This document shows, one piece after another, positions 21,926-32,100 of a stretch of 64,000 nucleotides of DNA. The position numbers and the translations under genes are program-made. Source of the DNA: Antilocapra americana (lineage: Eukaryota; Chordata; Mammalia; Artiodactyla; Antilocapridae). The stretch spans positions 6,523,402 through 6,587,401 of the forward strand of contig ML664174.1 in the NCBI GenBank assembly GCA_007570785.1, written 5' to 3'. Each line of letters opens with the position of its first letter. The stretch's first letter is position 1. The notes below the pieces were generated by a model. It did no database searches, was not told where the DNA came from, and saw only the letters and a list, made by a program, of their open reading frames with translations.

Positions 21926-21937
21926 AAAAGAAGCCAC

Positions 21938-22235
21938 ATACAAAAGAATTCATTCTCTATTGTTCCATTTACATATAGTATAAGACCAATCAAACAAAAA
22001 AATTCTAACCTATGGCTTAGAAATTCGATTGTGGTTACCCCTTGAGAGGAACATAGTGTGCCCTTTCAGCACACAATGAGGACTTCTGGGGTGCTGGAAA
22101 TTTTTAGTTTCTTGATCTAGATTCTGGTTATATACATCTATTCAATTTGTGAAAATTCAGTAAGTTATATGTTTATGATTTATGTACTTTTTCCATATAT
22201 GTGTTATATTCCAATATTTTAAAAATTTAAGACAA
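21938..22235 (+). repeat. Older L1 fragment, right of the BovB
   Basis: It continues 18898-19100: 'acatacaaaagaattcattctctattgttccatttacatatagtata', 'ggttaccccttgagagg' and 'gtgctggaaatttttagtttcttgatc' in old-L1 3'-region order. Confidence 0.65.
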
Positions 22236-22289
22236 AACAAAAAACCTCCCAACAAAAAACTCCACACTAGGTACAGAGGGCATAAAATA

Positions 22290-22944
22290 AGTTTACCATA
22301 TTATCTTCCAGGAAGAAATAAATCTATGTTATATAACTTTACAGATAACAGAAAATGAAGAAAAGCTACCAAGTTTACTCTATGATTCAAAGGTAGGTAT
22401 AATACTAAAAAGAAATATCCCAGGGTATTCCTTAACAAAATATTCACAAAAGAAACCTAGCAATATATTATTTTTATATAACCAGAAAGTTTGGGAGTGT
22501 AAGAATGGTTCAACACTAGAAAATCCATTAGCATATGTTACTACATTGATAGAATTAAAGAGAAAATCCATACAATTTACCTCAGTAGACATAGGAAACA
22601 TATTTATGAAATTCTATAATGATTCACTCTTTTTGAAAATGTCCACTGATTCAGCAACAAAAAGAAACTTTCTAACATGAAAATTTATACACTAGAGGAA
22701 TTCTCTTTCAATCTGGAACAAAATAAGGTCCACTAGCACCATATCCATTCAAGAATAAAGAAGTATGAGATTTGAAAAGGAAAGGTTTGCCATTGCACAG
22801 GATAGGATTCCCTCTCTGGAAAATGAAAGAAAATCTACAACTCATTTTCATAAGCAAGTAAAGCAAGTTTGCGGGACTCAAAATGTATACATAAATCAAT
22901 TTTTTGAGGCAATTACCCATGTGACTGTGCAGAACACCCATTTT
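22290..22944 (+). repeat. L1 ORF2 reverse-transcriptase region, decayed
   Basis: A forward old L1 ORF2 piece: 'ttgggagtgtaagaatggttcaacactagaaaatccatt', 'tactacattgatagaattaaag' and 'caggataggattccctctctggaaaatg' follow the ORF2 RT layout around the metal-binding motif. The frames are broken throughout. Confidence 0.65.
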
Positions 22945-22958
22945 TAAAAAACTCTTAA

Positions 22959-23397
22959 AAAAATTCATTTGAAGCAATTCTACTCAGATGGACGAAACTG
23001 GAGCCCATTATCCAGAGTGAAGTAAGCCAGAAGCAAAAACAACAATACAGTATATTAACGCATATATATGGAATTTAGAAAGACGGTAACGAGAACCCAA
23101 CATACGAGACAGCAAAAGGAACGCAGGTGTATAGAATAGACTCGTGGACTTTGTGGATGAGGGTAAGGGTGGGATGATATGGGAGAAGGGCATTGAAGCA
23201 TGTTAATTTTCATATGTCTAATCAATCGCCAGCCCAGGATTGATGCTCGGGGCTAGTGCAGGGAGATTTCCTGGGGGGCGGGAGGGAAGAGGGAGGGGGG
23301 TTCCGGAGGGGAAGCATATGTAAACCCATGGTGATATCATGACAATGTATGGCAAAAACAATTTAAAAAAATAAATTAAATTAAAAAAATAAAAAAT
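22959..23397 (+). mobile_element. Young bovine L1 (L1-BT) 3' end
   Basis: A 5'-truncated L1: the last codons of ORF2 and the 3' UTR (atactcagatggacgaaactgg-type start, 'catatatatggaatttagaaag', G-rich block 23272-23312, 'ggcaaaaacaattt' and an A-rich tail). The TSD aaaaaactcttaa lies at 22946-22958 and 23398-23410. It is nearly identical to copies at 42666 and 58622, so the subfamily is young. Confidence 0.93.
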
Positions 23398-23410
23398 AAA
23401 AAACTCTTAA

Positions 23411-23770
23411 GAACTTTTATTAGAATAAACCTAATAAAAGATGTGTAAGCTCTCTGGGGATAAAACTCTATAATATTATTAAAGAGGTCTAAGTAAATAG
23501 AGGAAAAAACATTTTCATGAGTGAGAAAATTCACTGTCATAAATATGTAAATTCTCCTCACTTAAGTTTTGAACTCAATATAATCCTAGTAAAAACACAA
23601 GAGAATTTTTGGTGAAAATATATCACAGAAGGAGACAGATAATCTTCCAAACTATTGGTATCATAGACAGAAGCAAGGGACATTTTAAAAAAGGAAATAA
23701 AAATTTCATGGGTGATTTCTGATTTTTCTTTTTCCTACTTTTGATCTTTTCATTTTCAGAGATAACAGCT
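23411..23770. other. Unclassified stretch
   Basis: AT-rich DNA with no gene or firm repeat. It may be a remnant of the old L1 ORF2 that precedes the young L1 insertion ('gaacttttattagaataaacctaataaaagatgtg'). Confidence 0.3.
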
Positions 23771-23775
23771 CTTCT

Positions 23776-24137
23776 TCATGAGACTTTTCTTTTTTGAGGG
23801 GGGTTGTCGCACCCCATGGCATGTGGAGCTTCCCAGGTGGCACTGGTGGTAAAGAGTCTGCCTGCAGACACAAGGGACTCCGGTTCGATCCTTGTGTTGG
23901 GAAGAGCCCCTGGAGGAGGAGGAAGTGGCAACCCACCCCAGTATTCTCGCCTGGAGAATCCTGTGGTCAGAGGAGCTTGTCAGGTTATAGTCCATGGGGT
24001 CACAAAGAGTCGGACACGACCGAGCGACTGAGCATGCGCACACATGCAGGTTCTTAGTTGGCTGACTGAGGATGGAACCCAGGCTCCCTGCAGCGGAAGT
24101 TCGGAAACTTAACCAACGGACCATCAGGGAAGTCCCA
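23776..24137 (-). repeat. CHR-type SINE, split by a Bov-tA
   Basis: Reverse CHR SINE in two pieces. The left piece is ~23776-23827 (T-rich end to 'ccatggcatgtgga'). The right piece is ~24047-24137 ('caggttcttagttgg', 'gatggaacccaggctccctgcagcggaagttc', 'ggaccatcagggaagtccc'). The gap holds the Bov-tA of 23828-24045. Confidence 0.85.
23828..24045 (+). repeat. Bov-tA SINE nested in a CHR SINE
   Basis: Head 'gcttcccaggtggcactggtgg', B-box-like 'ggttcgatccttgtg', Bov-A body 'gtggcaacccaccccagtattctc' and 3' end 'cggacacgaccgagcgactgagc', then a CA-rich tail. No clean TSD was found. The forward and reverse open frames at 23756-24184 are SINE-derived. Confidence 0.93.
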
Positions 24138-24930
24138 AGCCTTATTTTTCCTAAAACACCCCAAAGCTTCATAAACCAAACCAAACAATATTAGAATAAA
24201 TACCTAAAGGTCACACAAAAGTTACTCAGGGAAGAAATAAAGCAAACTCATTCCAGGAAGCCATCTGATTCTTAATAGACAGTATAAAAGACAATAACTG
24301 AAAGCAAACAAAATCTCATTAGGACAAATCCTAACCAGAAAGTTAGTTTAAAATCCTCTTTAAACTTGTTTATGTTTATAACCCCCACCACTAGAAACGT
24401 AGAAATAAAACCATTCATATAATTTACTAAGCCATTTAGTATTCCTACCAAATGTGAACACAGAAGGACAATCCAGAGTTTAAGAAAGATCTTTTTAGTG
24501 CTTTCATATTACCAATCACTTAGAAAACCTAGAGAATCAATGTTTGCAAGATGAGAAAGGAAAAAAATGCAAGTAAATCAAGGAAAGAGATACTAGAGAA
24601 AAACAAGGAAGCAAACTTGGAAACTTGGGGACATGGTCTGGAGTTTAATATTAATGAAATGATCGGCTTAGAATATCAACTTAAAGTCATTTTGAATAGT
24701 GGTTAGGAAAACATCAGCCCACAGGAATTTTCCACAGGCCTGCCCAAATTTATTAGTCATGGCAGTAAATAGGAATGGTCTAAGGAAGTATACTTTTTAC
24801 TATGGGTTAGATTTTCTGTTTTTCCTTTTTTCTGCATTTTTACTTTCCTACTCCTAGGGATTTTTTTTTTTTTTTTTAATATCCAAACTGCTTTTCCTAA
24901 GGGTCTAGACTATGCTATCTTTCATAAGGA
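24138..24930. other. Unclassified stretch with poly-T
   Basis: No gene was seen. A T-rich run lies at about 24859-24879. No repeat family was recognised. Confidence 0.35.
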
Positions 24931-24934
24931 TATT

Positions 24935-25135
24935 TGCAAGCTTCCCCACATTTTACCCTTGGAGCCTTTGCTTATTTAGCTCCATAAAAGTAGAATGTTC
25001 TTGGCACACATCTAACATATATAAAAATCCTACTTGACCTTCAAAGGACCAATTTAAATATCATTTCCTCACTCAAGAACTCTATGTATTTAATAATTCC
25101 TGTTCCTGTATCCTCCATTTATTCTAAGGAGATAC
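24935..25135 (+). repeat. L2 LINE, left part
   Basis: 'ttgcttatttagctccataaaagtagaatgttc', 'acttgaccttcaaaggaccaatttaaatatcatttcctc' and 'aagaactctatg' are forward L2 phrases. The element continues at about 25370 beyond a MIR. Confidence 0.55.
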
Positions 25136-25345
25136 TACCACTTCATGAGCCTCTACTACATGCCAGGTACTCCACAAAAGAGTTTCATTTTAATCTTCTC
25201 AATGGTCCTACAAAGTACTATTCTCTCCATTCTGCAGAATGGGAAACTAAAGCTATGAGAGGTTATATACAGCACAATAAGTCATGGATATGAGAGTCAA
25301 ATGAACCCTATCTGATTTCAAAGTCCATGGTCTTTACATAATTTC
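25136..25345 (-). repeat. MIR SINE inside an L2
   Basis: Reverse MIR: 'tcatgagcctctactacatgccaggtactcc', 'attctgcagaatgggaaactaaagctatgagaggtta', 'gtcatgg..gagtcaaatgaaccctatctg'. Confidence 0.65.
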
Positions 25346-25369
25346 AAGCTGCTTCTATTACAGCTGTTA

Positions 25370-25525
25370 CCATAGACTGAGTTATAATGAGTTGTTTATA
25401 TGTCAGTCCACCCTCAGAGGTTATGAGATCTTTGAAGGCAAAGACTCTGTCCTGTCTAGGTTTGAATATGCCTGTCCTAGTACATTGTTGATTATATAGT
25501 ACATACAGCACTCTAGTAGTGCTAG
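25370..25525 (+). repeat. L2 LINE, right part
   Basis: 'tatgagatctttgaaggcaaagactctgtcctgtctagg', 'gcctgtcctagtacattg' is the L2 3' end. It completes the element started at 24935. Confidence 0.6.
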
Positions 25526-25530
25526 ATATG

Positions 25531-26182
25531 ATATGAGGAAATTAATACAATGTTCATCTTCCTCATATCATTAGCTCTTGTAAGGCCTCATGATCATAAA
25601 AAATTAAGTACCTGACTTCCAGCCACAGCAGTAACTGGGACCAGAAGTTATCCTCCTATTATAAGCAGTGAGAAACCTGGATACAATATACAAAAGAATT
25701 ATTGTTACACCTTGGACAAACATCAGTATAAGACTGTGTCCCCTAAGTTTAGGGAAATGAATATGGTAAGGCCCCAAATTACCCAGGATATCTGTCTGAA
25801 AGCATTTTCTGGAATGCAACACAGGGAGTGGTAACCCAATCGGAGTATCGATGTCTTGTTGACTTGAGGTGAACATAGTCCAGAAGTTGAAGAAGAGAAA
25901 AGAGATGGACTCTGCAGGACAGAATAGAAAGAAGGCAGCCATGCAGAGAAGAGCTCAAGAAATCTGTATAGGGGCCTTCTTGAGACTATGGGTGAAAACT
26001 AAGCTATACATGCATAGAGTAAAGGCCACAGAGACAAACTTCAATGAGTGGTAATCTGAATAACATCCAGAATTCATATAAGCCTGTGACATATTTTGAC
26101 CAGCTAAAGTAGAGCCCTCAATAAGTATCTAGAACATTACACAGAGACTCCAGAAGGGTCCTGAGTGGCTCTAGAGTGGTAC
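25531..26182. other. Unclassified stretch with two overlapping small frames
   Basis: Open frames of 112 codons (reverse, 25604-25942) and 61 codons (forward, 25869-26054) have no recognisable domain or homologue known to me. No repeat was identified. They are probably chance frames. Confidence 0.3.
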
Positions 26183-26198
26183 TTAAAAAGTAAGGATG

Positions 26199-26426
26199 TA
26201 GAGATTCCCTGGTGGTCCAAGGGTTAAGAATCTGCTTTGCAATGCAGGTGACCTGGGTTTGATCCCTGGTCAAGATAACTAAGATCCCACATGCCACAGA
26301 GCAACTAAGCCCAGGCACAGCAACTACTGAGCCCACATTCCACAGCTAGAGAGTCTCGGTATAGCAACAGAAGATCCCACGTGATGCAACCAGGATCCAA
26401 AGGAGCCAAATAAAATAAATCTGTTT
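26199..26426 (+). repeat. CHR-type SINE
   Basis: Head 'agattccctggtggtccaagggttaag', 'tttgatccctggtc', body 'gcaactaagcccaggcacagcaactactgagcc' and tail 'aaataaaataaatctg'. It is flanked by imperfect duplications ttaaaaagtaaggatg (26183-26198) and ttaaaagttagaatg (26427-26441). Confidence 0.85.
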
Positions 26427-26441
26427 TTAAAAGTTAGAATG

Positions 26442-26605
26442 CATCAAAAAACTAGGAGGGTTTGATAAAACCCAGACAGCTATGTATCACCCCCACAGTT
26501 TTTGATTTAGTGATTTTGGAGCAAAGCTCTAGAATTCACATTTCTAACCAGCTGCCACATAATACTGATGCAATTAGTTCAGGTAAGGTATTTTGAGAAG
26601 CACTG
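26442..26605 (+). repeat. MER20-type hAT transposon
   Basis: 'cacccccacagtttttgatttagt', 'gaattcacatttctaaccagctgccacataatactgatgc' and the end 'attttgagaagcactgcc' follow MER20, a mammal-wide non-autonomous hAT. Members of this family have been co-opted as enhancers in the uterus of placental mammals (established knowledge of the family, not of this copy). Confidence 0.6.
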
Positions 26606-26639
26606 CCCTAGAGAAAAGGTAACTCTTGACTCCAACTCA

Positions 26640-27700
26640 GTTCAAGAGAGCTGATCCACAATTAACTTAAACGACTTGCTATACCTAAACCTAACACACA
26701 CTTGATAGAAAGACAATAAAATTCTCCCTTTAACAATACAACATTCACAATATCCAATAAAAACTATCAGACATACAAGGAAGCAAGAGAATGAAACCCA
26801 CAAACAAAAGAAAAATTAGTAAATAAAATAGCTATATAAATGACAAAAGATACAGAAATAGCAGAGAAAGACTGTAAGAGAACTAAATTTACTTATTTTG
26901 TGAATACAAAGGGAAACAAAAACACGGAGAGAAATGAAAGATACAGACACACACACAAACCAGAGCTGCTAGAAGTGAAAAACACATCCTTTGAAGTGAA
27001 AAATTCAGTGAATAGAATTAATCACAGATTAGACATAAAAAAAGATCATTGACCTTGAAGTACCAAAGAAATTATCCAAATTGAGGCACAGAAAAAAGAA
27101 AGATAAAATTAACAAAGGCTCACTATCTGTGGAACAAAATCAACTATTTTAACATATATATAATTAGAGCACCATGAAAGGAGAGGGGCAGGGGGTAGGG
27201 GATGTGCAGGACAGTATTTGAAAAACTAATGGTCAAAAGTTGCCATATTTGATGGGGAAAAAAAAAAACAGATAAAAGCTAAACAAATGGCAGGCAAGAT
27301 AAACATAAAGAAAATCACATCATTATCAAAGTGCTAAAAGAAAAGTTATAAACAGAGAAAAAAATTTAAACAGTAGTGGAAAAAATTCTCATGCAAAACA
27401 ACACAAGCTAGAAGATAATAGAATGACAACTTTGGTGTGAAAAGGAAAAACACATATGCCCACACAAAATACTGTCACTGCAGAATCTGTATCTAGTAAA
27501 AATACACTTTAAAAATAAAGGTAAAATAAAGATGTTTTGCAGAAAAACAAAGGCTGAAAGAATTTATTGCAAACACATCTGCAATAAAAGAAATGTTAGA
27601 GAATATTCTTCAGGATGTAGTTAAATAATGCCAGATGAAAACCTGTATCTACACAAAGAAACAAGGAATATCGGAAAAGGTAAATATGTAGTATTTATTA
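26640..27700 (+). repeat. HAL1/L1 ORF1-region LINE, ~1 kb
   Basis: Forward order of a HAL1 or old L1 ORF1: 'aatggtcaaaagttgccatatttgatg', 'gataaacataaagaaaatcacatc', 'gtgaaataaag'-type 'ggtaaaataaagatgttttgcagaaaaacaaaggctgaaagaatttattgc', 'agaaatgttagagaatattcttcagg', 'aatatcggaaaaggtaaatatgta'. Short open pieces such as 26840-27052 (KNTSFEVKNSVNRINHRLD) are coiled-coil-like ORF1 remnants. Stops are frequent. Confidence 0.75.
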
Positions 27701-27890
27701 TTAATTTTTAGTTTGAATACTTAATATTTGCTAATAAATATCAAATCATCATTTATAAATTGTATTATCATAGTAAATATGTACAAATAAAATTCTGATA
27801 AATTTATAAAATAAATTTAATTAAAATATTAGTATTCAATGTTAAATATAAAAGGCTTTTTTTCCTCATTTATTTAATTTCTTCAAACAC
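27701..27890. other. Very AT-rich spacer
   Basis: A/T-dominated DNA with repeated 'aataaatatc'-like words and no recognised element. Confidence 0.35.
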
Positions 27891-27899
27891 TTTTTAAGG

Positions 27900-28530
27900 C
27901 ACAAAATGTTACCTTTTAATAATCATTTGTTTGGTACCATTATGTACCACACATTATGCTACAATCTGGGGATAAAGTGATGAATCAGAAATAATCTTTA
28001 CCCTCAAGACACTTAGGAGGAAGAAAGACCGATAAATATCCTTACATATGTGCAATATATAAGGATTTTTGAGATGAGTAGGTACTTGCCATAGTCAGGC
28101 ATAGCCATCAATTCTGCTAGGAGGTATGTTTTACAGAAAAGTCTTCATCCAAAGGTGATGAAAGAGCTAAGATTTGAAAGATATACAGATGTTCAATAAG
28201 TGAATTTGGGGATGAAGGTAGGAAAACACAACATATTCCAAAAATGGAAGAGGCACGAGATAGTGTGAGTCAGTAAAATAATTCAGTAAGGCTGAAGCAC
28301 AAGATAGAAAGGGAAAAGAAGTGAGACCAGATAAAGGGATGACAGACCACAAAAATCTGTATCATGAAAAGGAGTATGGATTTCAAAGACAACTAGGAGT
28401 ACCTGATAAATTTTTAATTGCAGTTTTGTGGTTTTGTGTGTTTGCTTTAAAGAGCACCTTCACAGTAGAGATGTAGGAAAAGGATAGGGTATATGGAGAG
28501 GGCTGAGGACAGGACTGGAGATGTGGATAC
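27900..28530 (-). repeat. L2 LINE, reverse
   Basis: 'cacattatgctacaatctggggataaagtgatgaatcag', 'ttaccctcaagacacttaggaggaag', 'ggtgatgaaagagctaagatttgaaag' and 'tgctttaaagagcaccttcacagtag' are reverse L2 phrases in order. Open frames on either strand lack sense. Confidence 0.6.
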
Positions 28531-28569
28531 TGCATAACTTAGGAAATGACTAAGGAAACCTAAACTAAG

Positions 28570-29756
28570 GCAAAGATGAACCACTTGCTCCTTCTTGATA
28601 CTCTTCCTTCACTGGTCTTCCAGGACACCACACTAGATCGCCTGGTCATTTCACTGGCTGCTTCTTCTCAGTCTCCTTTGTCAATTCCCTTTTTGTCCCC
28701 ATCTCACCCAAACCTAAATTTCTTAGTGTTGAAGAGCACTGTGCTTAGTTCTTGTCCCTTTCTCCATCTACGCATACTTTTAGAACATTCATTTAGTCTT
28801 TGGTTTTAAATACCATATATTTGCATTTGACTCTCAAGTTTATTTCCACTGAATTCTGAACTCATGTATCTGACTATCTACTCAATATCTTCACTTGGAT
28901 ACCAACTAGACATCTCAAAATTAACAAGTCCAACAACTCAAGGCTCATTGCTCCCTTCTAAACCTCTTCCACCCATAGCATTTCCATCTCAGTTGATGGG
29001 AAATAGTTACTCAGTGAGGAGAGGAAAAGAAACCTTCGATTTATCTTGACCCTGTCTGTTATGCCCAGTATCTAATCCATTAGAAACGACTGCTGCCAAC
29101 TACTGTTGGAGTAAGTGCTAGCCCACTTAGCACTAAGCACTCCATCCAAGCTACCTTCATTTCTTGATTAAAATATTCCAACAATTTCCTAACTGGTCTG
29201 TTTCAGTCCTTGCTCACACAATCCATTCTCAGCCCAGCAACCAAAGTTACTCTCTTAAAATATATATCTGGTATCTCTTCCCTGCTCAACACATACCTCC
29301 ATTCAGTGCTCCACAAAGGCCCTACTGAAACTGACCCCTGTTAAATATAAAATCTCATTTCCCATGACCCTTCCCCTTGCTCTCTTCTACTCCAGAGGTG
29401 CTCCATATGTACTGGCCTCCTTGGTGTTCCCTGAACTCACCAGGGATACTCTCATCTTAGAGTCTTTGCATTGACTTACTCTCTCTATTTGGAAAGCTTT
29501 TCCCCAGATAGTCTCATTCCTTTACATCCTTCAGGTTTTTGCTCAAATTCTATCTTCTCAGTAAGGTCAACACAGACCACTATTTTTAAAATCACAACTC
29601 TGTCCACACTCCCACAGTTCAAAACCCCCATCTTATCATACTATTTCCTTTTTCGTGGCATTAACACCTTTAAAAATACTATACAATTCATTTAACTCTT
29701 AGATCTAGTCTTTACTATCTGTCCTCACCACAAGCTTCATAAAGGCAGGGATCTTT
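28570..29756 (+). repeat. L2 LINE, ~1.2 kb, ORF2 end and 3' UTR
   Basis: A long forward L2. 'tttaaataccatatatttgcatttgactctcaagtttat', 'ctactcaatatcttcacttggataccaactagacatctc', 'ttcctaactggtctgtttcag', 'gagtctttgcattgacttactctctctatttggaaagcttttcccc' and 'cataaaggcagggatc' give nearly the complete 3' kilobase in order. The open frames at 28576-28809, 28864-29049 and 29471-29695 are fragments of the dead L2 coding sequence or 3' UTR. Confidence 0.8.
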
Positions 29757-29809
29757 TTTTGCTATTATTCATTGATAGATCTGATATGTGCTGAGAAAGA
29801 TTGATACAT

Positions 29810-29995
29810 GCTGGGAAAGATTGAAGGCAGCAGGAGAAGGGGACAACAGAAGATAAGATGGTTGGATGGTATCACCAACTCTATGAACATGAATTTGAGC
29901 AGGCTCCAGGAGTTGGTGATGGACAGGGAAGCTTGGCCTGCTGCAGTCCATGGGGTCACAAAGAGTCTGAAATGACTGAGCAACTAAACTGGACT
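29810..29995 (+). repeat. BovB 3' fragment with TSD
   Basis: The last ~185 bp of BovB ('gctgggaaagattgaaggcagcagg' to 'gactgagcaactaaactggac'). The duplication gattgatacat lies at 29799-29809 and 29996-30006. Reverse open frames at 29765-30095 are antisense to it. Confidence 0.93.
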
Positions 29996-30006
29996 GATTG
30001 ATACAT

Positions 30007-30449
30007 CTCAGTTGACTAGAACAGAGTCCCACATATATTACTGCTAACAAAGTATACCTTAAATGAATAAATTGTATCAGTGATGTAGAAAACACAGCTA
30101 AGAGAAAGGTGAAGAATATATAATTAGCAGGATTTGTCCATCAGTGGTATCTGGAGGATAAATGACAAAAAGAGGCGTGAAGTGACATTTATAAGTCCAA
30201 CAAGGGACAGAGGCAGCAAAAACAAATTTGTGAAAAGATGCTGAGTCCAGTTTGGGACATATGGAGTAAATGACTTACTTATATCCTCTAGTAACTCTGT
30301 CTCACAGTTCACATCCTGAAAGTCAGAGCTAGGTCTTAATCTGGTAACCTATTTCTGTGGAGGCCATGTTTTTATTTTCATTTCTTTGCAACTTTTTATT
30401 TAATATGATGGGAACACTTCTATATAGTTAACCTTTTAAAGTATCTTTG
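30007..30449. other. Unclassified stretch
   Basis: No gene or repeat was recognised. A 62-codon reverse frame at 30124-30312 has no recognisable feature. Confidence 0.35.
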
Positions 30450-30905
30450 AAAGTTTTCTTTTTAATTGTGATAAAATACACATTACAAAAAATTTACCAT
30501 CTTAACCACTTATGAGTATACAATCCATCAGTGTTCAGTATATTCACATTGTTATATTAATATAACCAATTTCTAGAACTTTCTTATCTTAGAAAACTAT
30601 ATCCATTAAACAACTTCCCATTACCACCTCCCCCAGTTCTTAGCAACCACATTCCACTTTCTGTCTCTATGAGCTTGACTACTCTAGAGGCCTCATATAA
30701 ATGAAATATAGTATTTGTTTCTACTACTGTCTCATTATACTCAGTGTTACATTCTCAAGGTTCATCCATATTGTAACATTTCCTTTCTTTTTAAGGCTGA
30801 ATAATTATCCATCCATCTCCTGATGAACATCTGGATTGATTCTATCTTCTGGCTATTGTGAACAATGCTGCTATGAACATGAATATATAAGTATCTTTTC
30901 CATTT
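30450..30905 (-). repeat. L1 3' end, reverse, old
   Basis: 'ttaattgtgataaaatacacattacaaaa', 'cccattaccacctcccccagttcttagcaaccac', 'ctgtctctatgagcttgactactc', 'ggttcatccatattgtaaca' and 'gaacaatgctgctatgaacatgaatata' give the reverse L1M 3' region in order. Confidence 0.8.
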
Positions 30906-31195
30906 CTCTGCAATCTTGGGATGATTATGGGAAACGTTAGGGAAGACCATAATAAGCTGGGGATGGTAAGACTGAGTGTTGGAAGCTAACACTTCACCAA
31001 AGAAACCTGGAAAACTTCAGAGAAAGACAACATGGCAGTACCAATTGTCTTAGACATGTACAGATGATTTGAAGACCAACCAGTGGGGACCCCTCCCTGA
31101 CTTAAACACTGCTTGGCTATATATGTCACACAGAGGAGGACTTGCTTCTCATTCTATATTTTTTAATTATAAAAACACTACTAATAAACCCTACC
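30906..31195 (+). repeat. Possible LTR-like segment (tentative)
   Basis: A segment with 'ggggacccctccctgactta', a 'tatatatg' box and AATAAA at 31183-31188 has an LTR-like flavour. I cannot assign a family and found no TSD, so this is low confidence. Confidence 0.2.
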
Positions 31196-31199
31196 TGGG

Positions 31200-31740
31200 T
31201 GTGATAATGATTTATAAGCTCATATTAATAGATGCATTTTAAAGATGAAAGACAAAGTAACCACCTTACAGTAAAATAAATTAAGGATAAAAACTTGGCA
31301 GCCTAACCAGTGAATATGTTCAACTACTAACTTATCCTGAAGGCAATGCCTTTGCTGGCTTAATATTTCAAAAGCTTTCTTTTTTCAAGATCATTCCTGT
31401 CTACCTAGCAATAATACACACTGAATTAAAACTAGCTAAAAACATTCAGTCAAGAGAGCAAAACTGTTGTCTTAAAAAGTTGTATTTAGTATGTTTAAGC
31501 CCTTTATATGGTATTTTACTTTTCCTTTCAAAGAGCAACATGGATACTAACAGTCCAAAGAAGAAAAACAAGAAAATTTATAAAACACTAATTCTGAAAG
31601 AAAAGAAAGCTGAAAAACTCCAAGTTCTGCCTGAGAATCCAGTCTCAAAGCAAAGTTAATAATAATGACTGTTATATAAAATCATGATTTTTATATGAAT
31701 ATATATAATTCAGAGTTAATGTCAAGATTCTCCAGAGTTT
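31200..31740. other. Unclassified stretch with a short Lys-rich frame
   Basis: 31540-31659 is a 39-codon ATG frame (MDTNSPKKKNKKIYKTLILK and onward, ending PVSKQS). It lies just after a pyrimidine-rich tract and an AG at 31530-31533, a possible 3' splice site. It could be a small terminal exon, an L1 ORF1-like remnant or chance. No other feature was recognised in the stretch. Confidence 0.2.
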
Positions 31741-31890
31741 CTTTTTTCTTTTTTTTTTTTTTTTTTTGCTATGCCACATGGCTGTGGGAGATGAGATGCG
31801 GAATCTAGTTCCCTGATCAGGGATCAGACCCAGGCCCACGGCAGTAGAAACACAGAGTTCTAATCATTGAATTGCCATGAAATTCCCTAT
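31741..31890 (-). repeat. CHR-type SINE fragment
   Basis: A long T-run (31741-31768), then 'gctatgccacatggctgtggg', 'ctagttccctgatcagggatcagacccagg' and 'attgccatgaaattccct': reverse CHR SINE with decayed head. Confidence 0.75.
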
Positions 31891-32024
31891 GCTTTTTTTT
31901 GAAGTTTATATCATCAAAAATAGAAAATATGGAATGATACTTTTTATTATTTTAAATGAAAGTATTTCTTGGCAAGTTATAAGAAACAGAGTCTATTACA
32001 GTTTTGATGAGAGAACTAGTATAT

Positions 32025-32100
32025 ATTCGCTTCCTATCACTTGGCAAAGTGCCTAGCATTTACCAGGAGTCAAAAAACATTTATAAATGAATGAATGAGT
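32025..32100 (+). repeat. L2 LINE 3' end
   Basis: 'gcaaagtgcctagcatttaccaggag...aacatttataaatgaatgaatgag' is the terminal ~70 bp of L2. Confidence 0.5.

Noticed and set aside
23272..23312. CpG island or promoter, from the GC-rich block
   Set aside because: It is the G-rich 3' UTR of L1-BT; CpG is rare, and the same block recurs in the other L1-BT copies.
23756..24184. 142-codon reverse frame and two forward frames as genes
   Set aside because: They lie wholly within a Bov-tA nested in a CHR SINE; SINE antisense commonly gives such frames.
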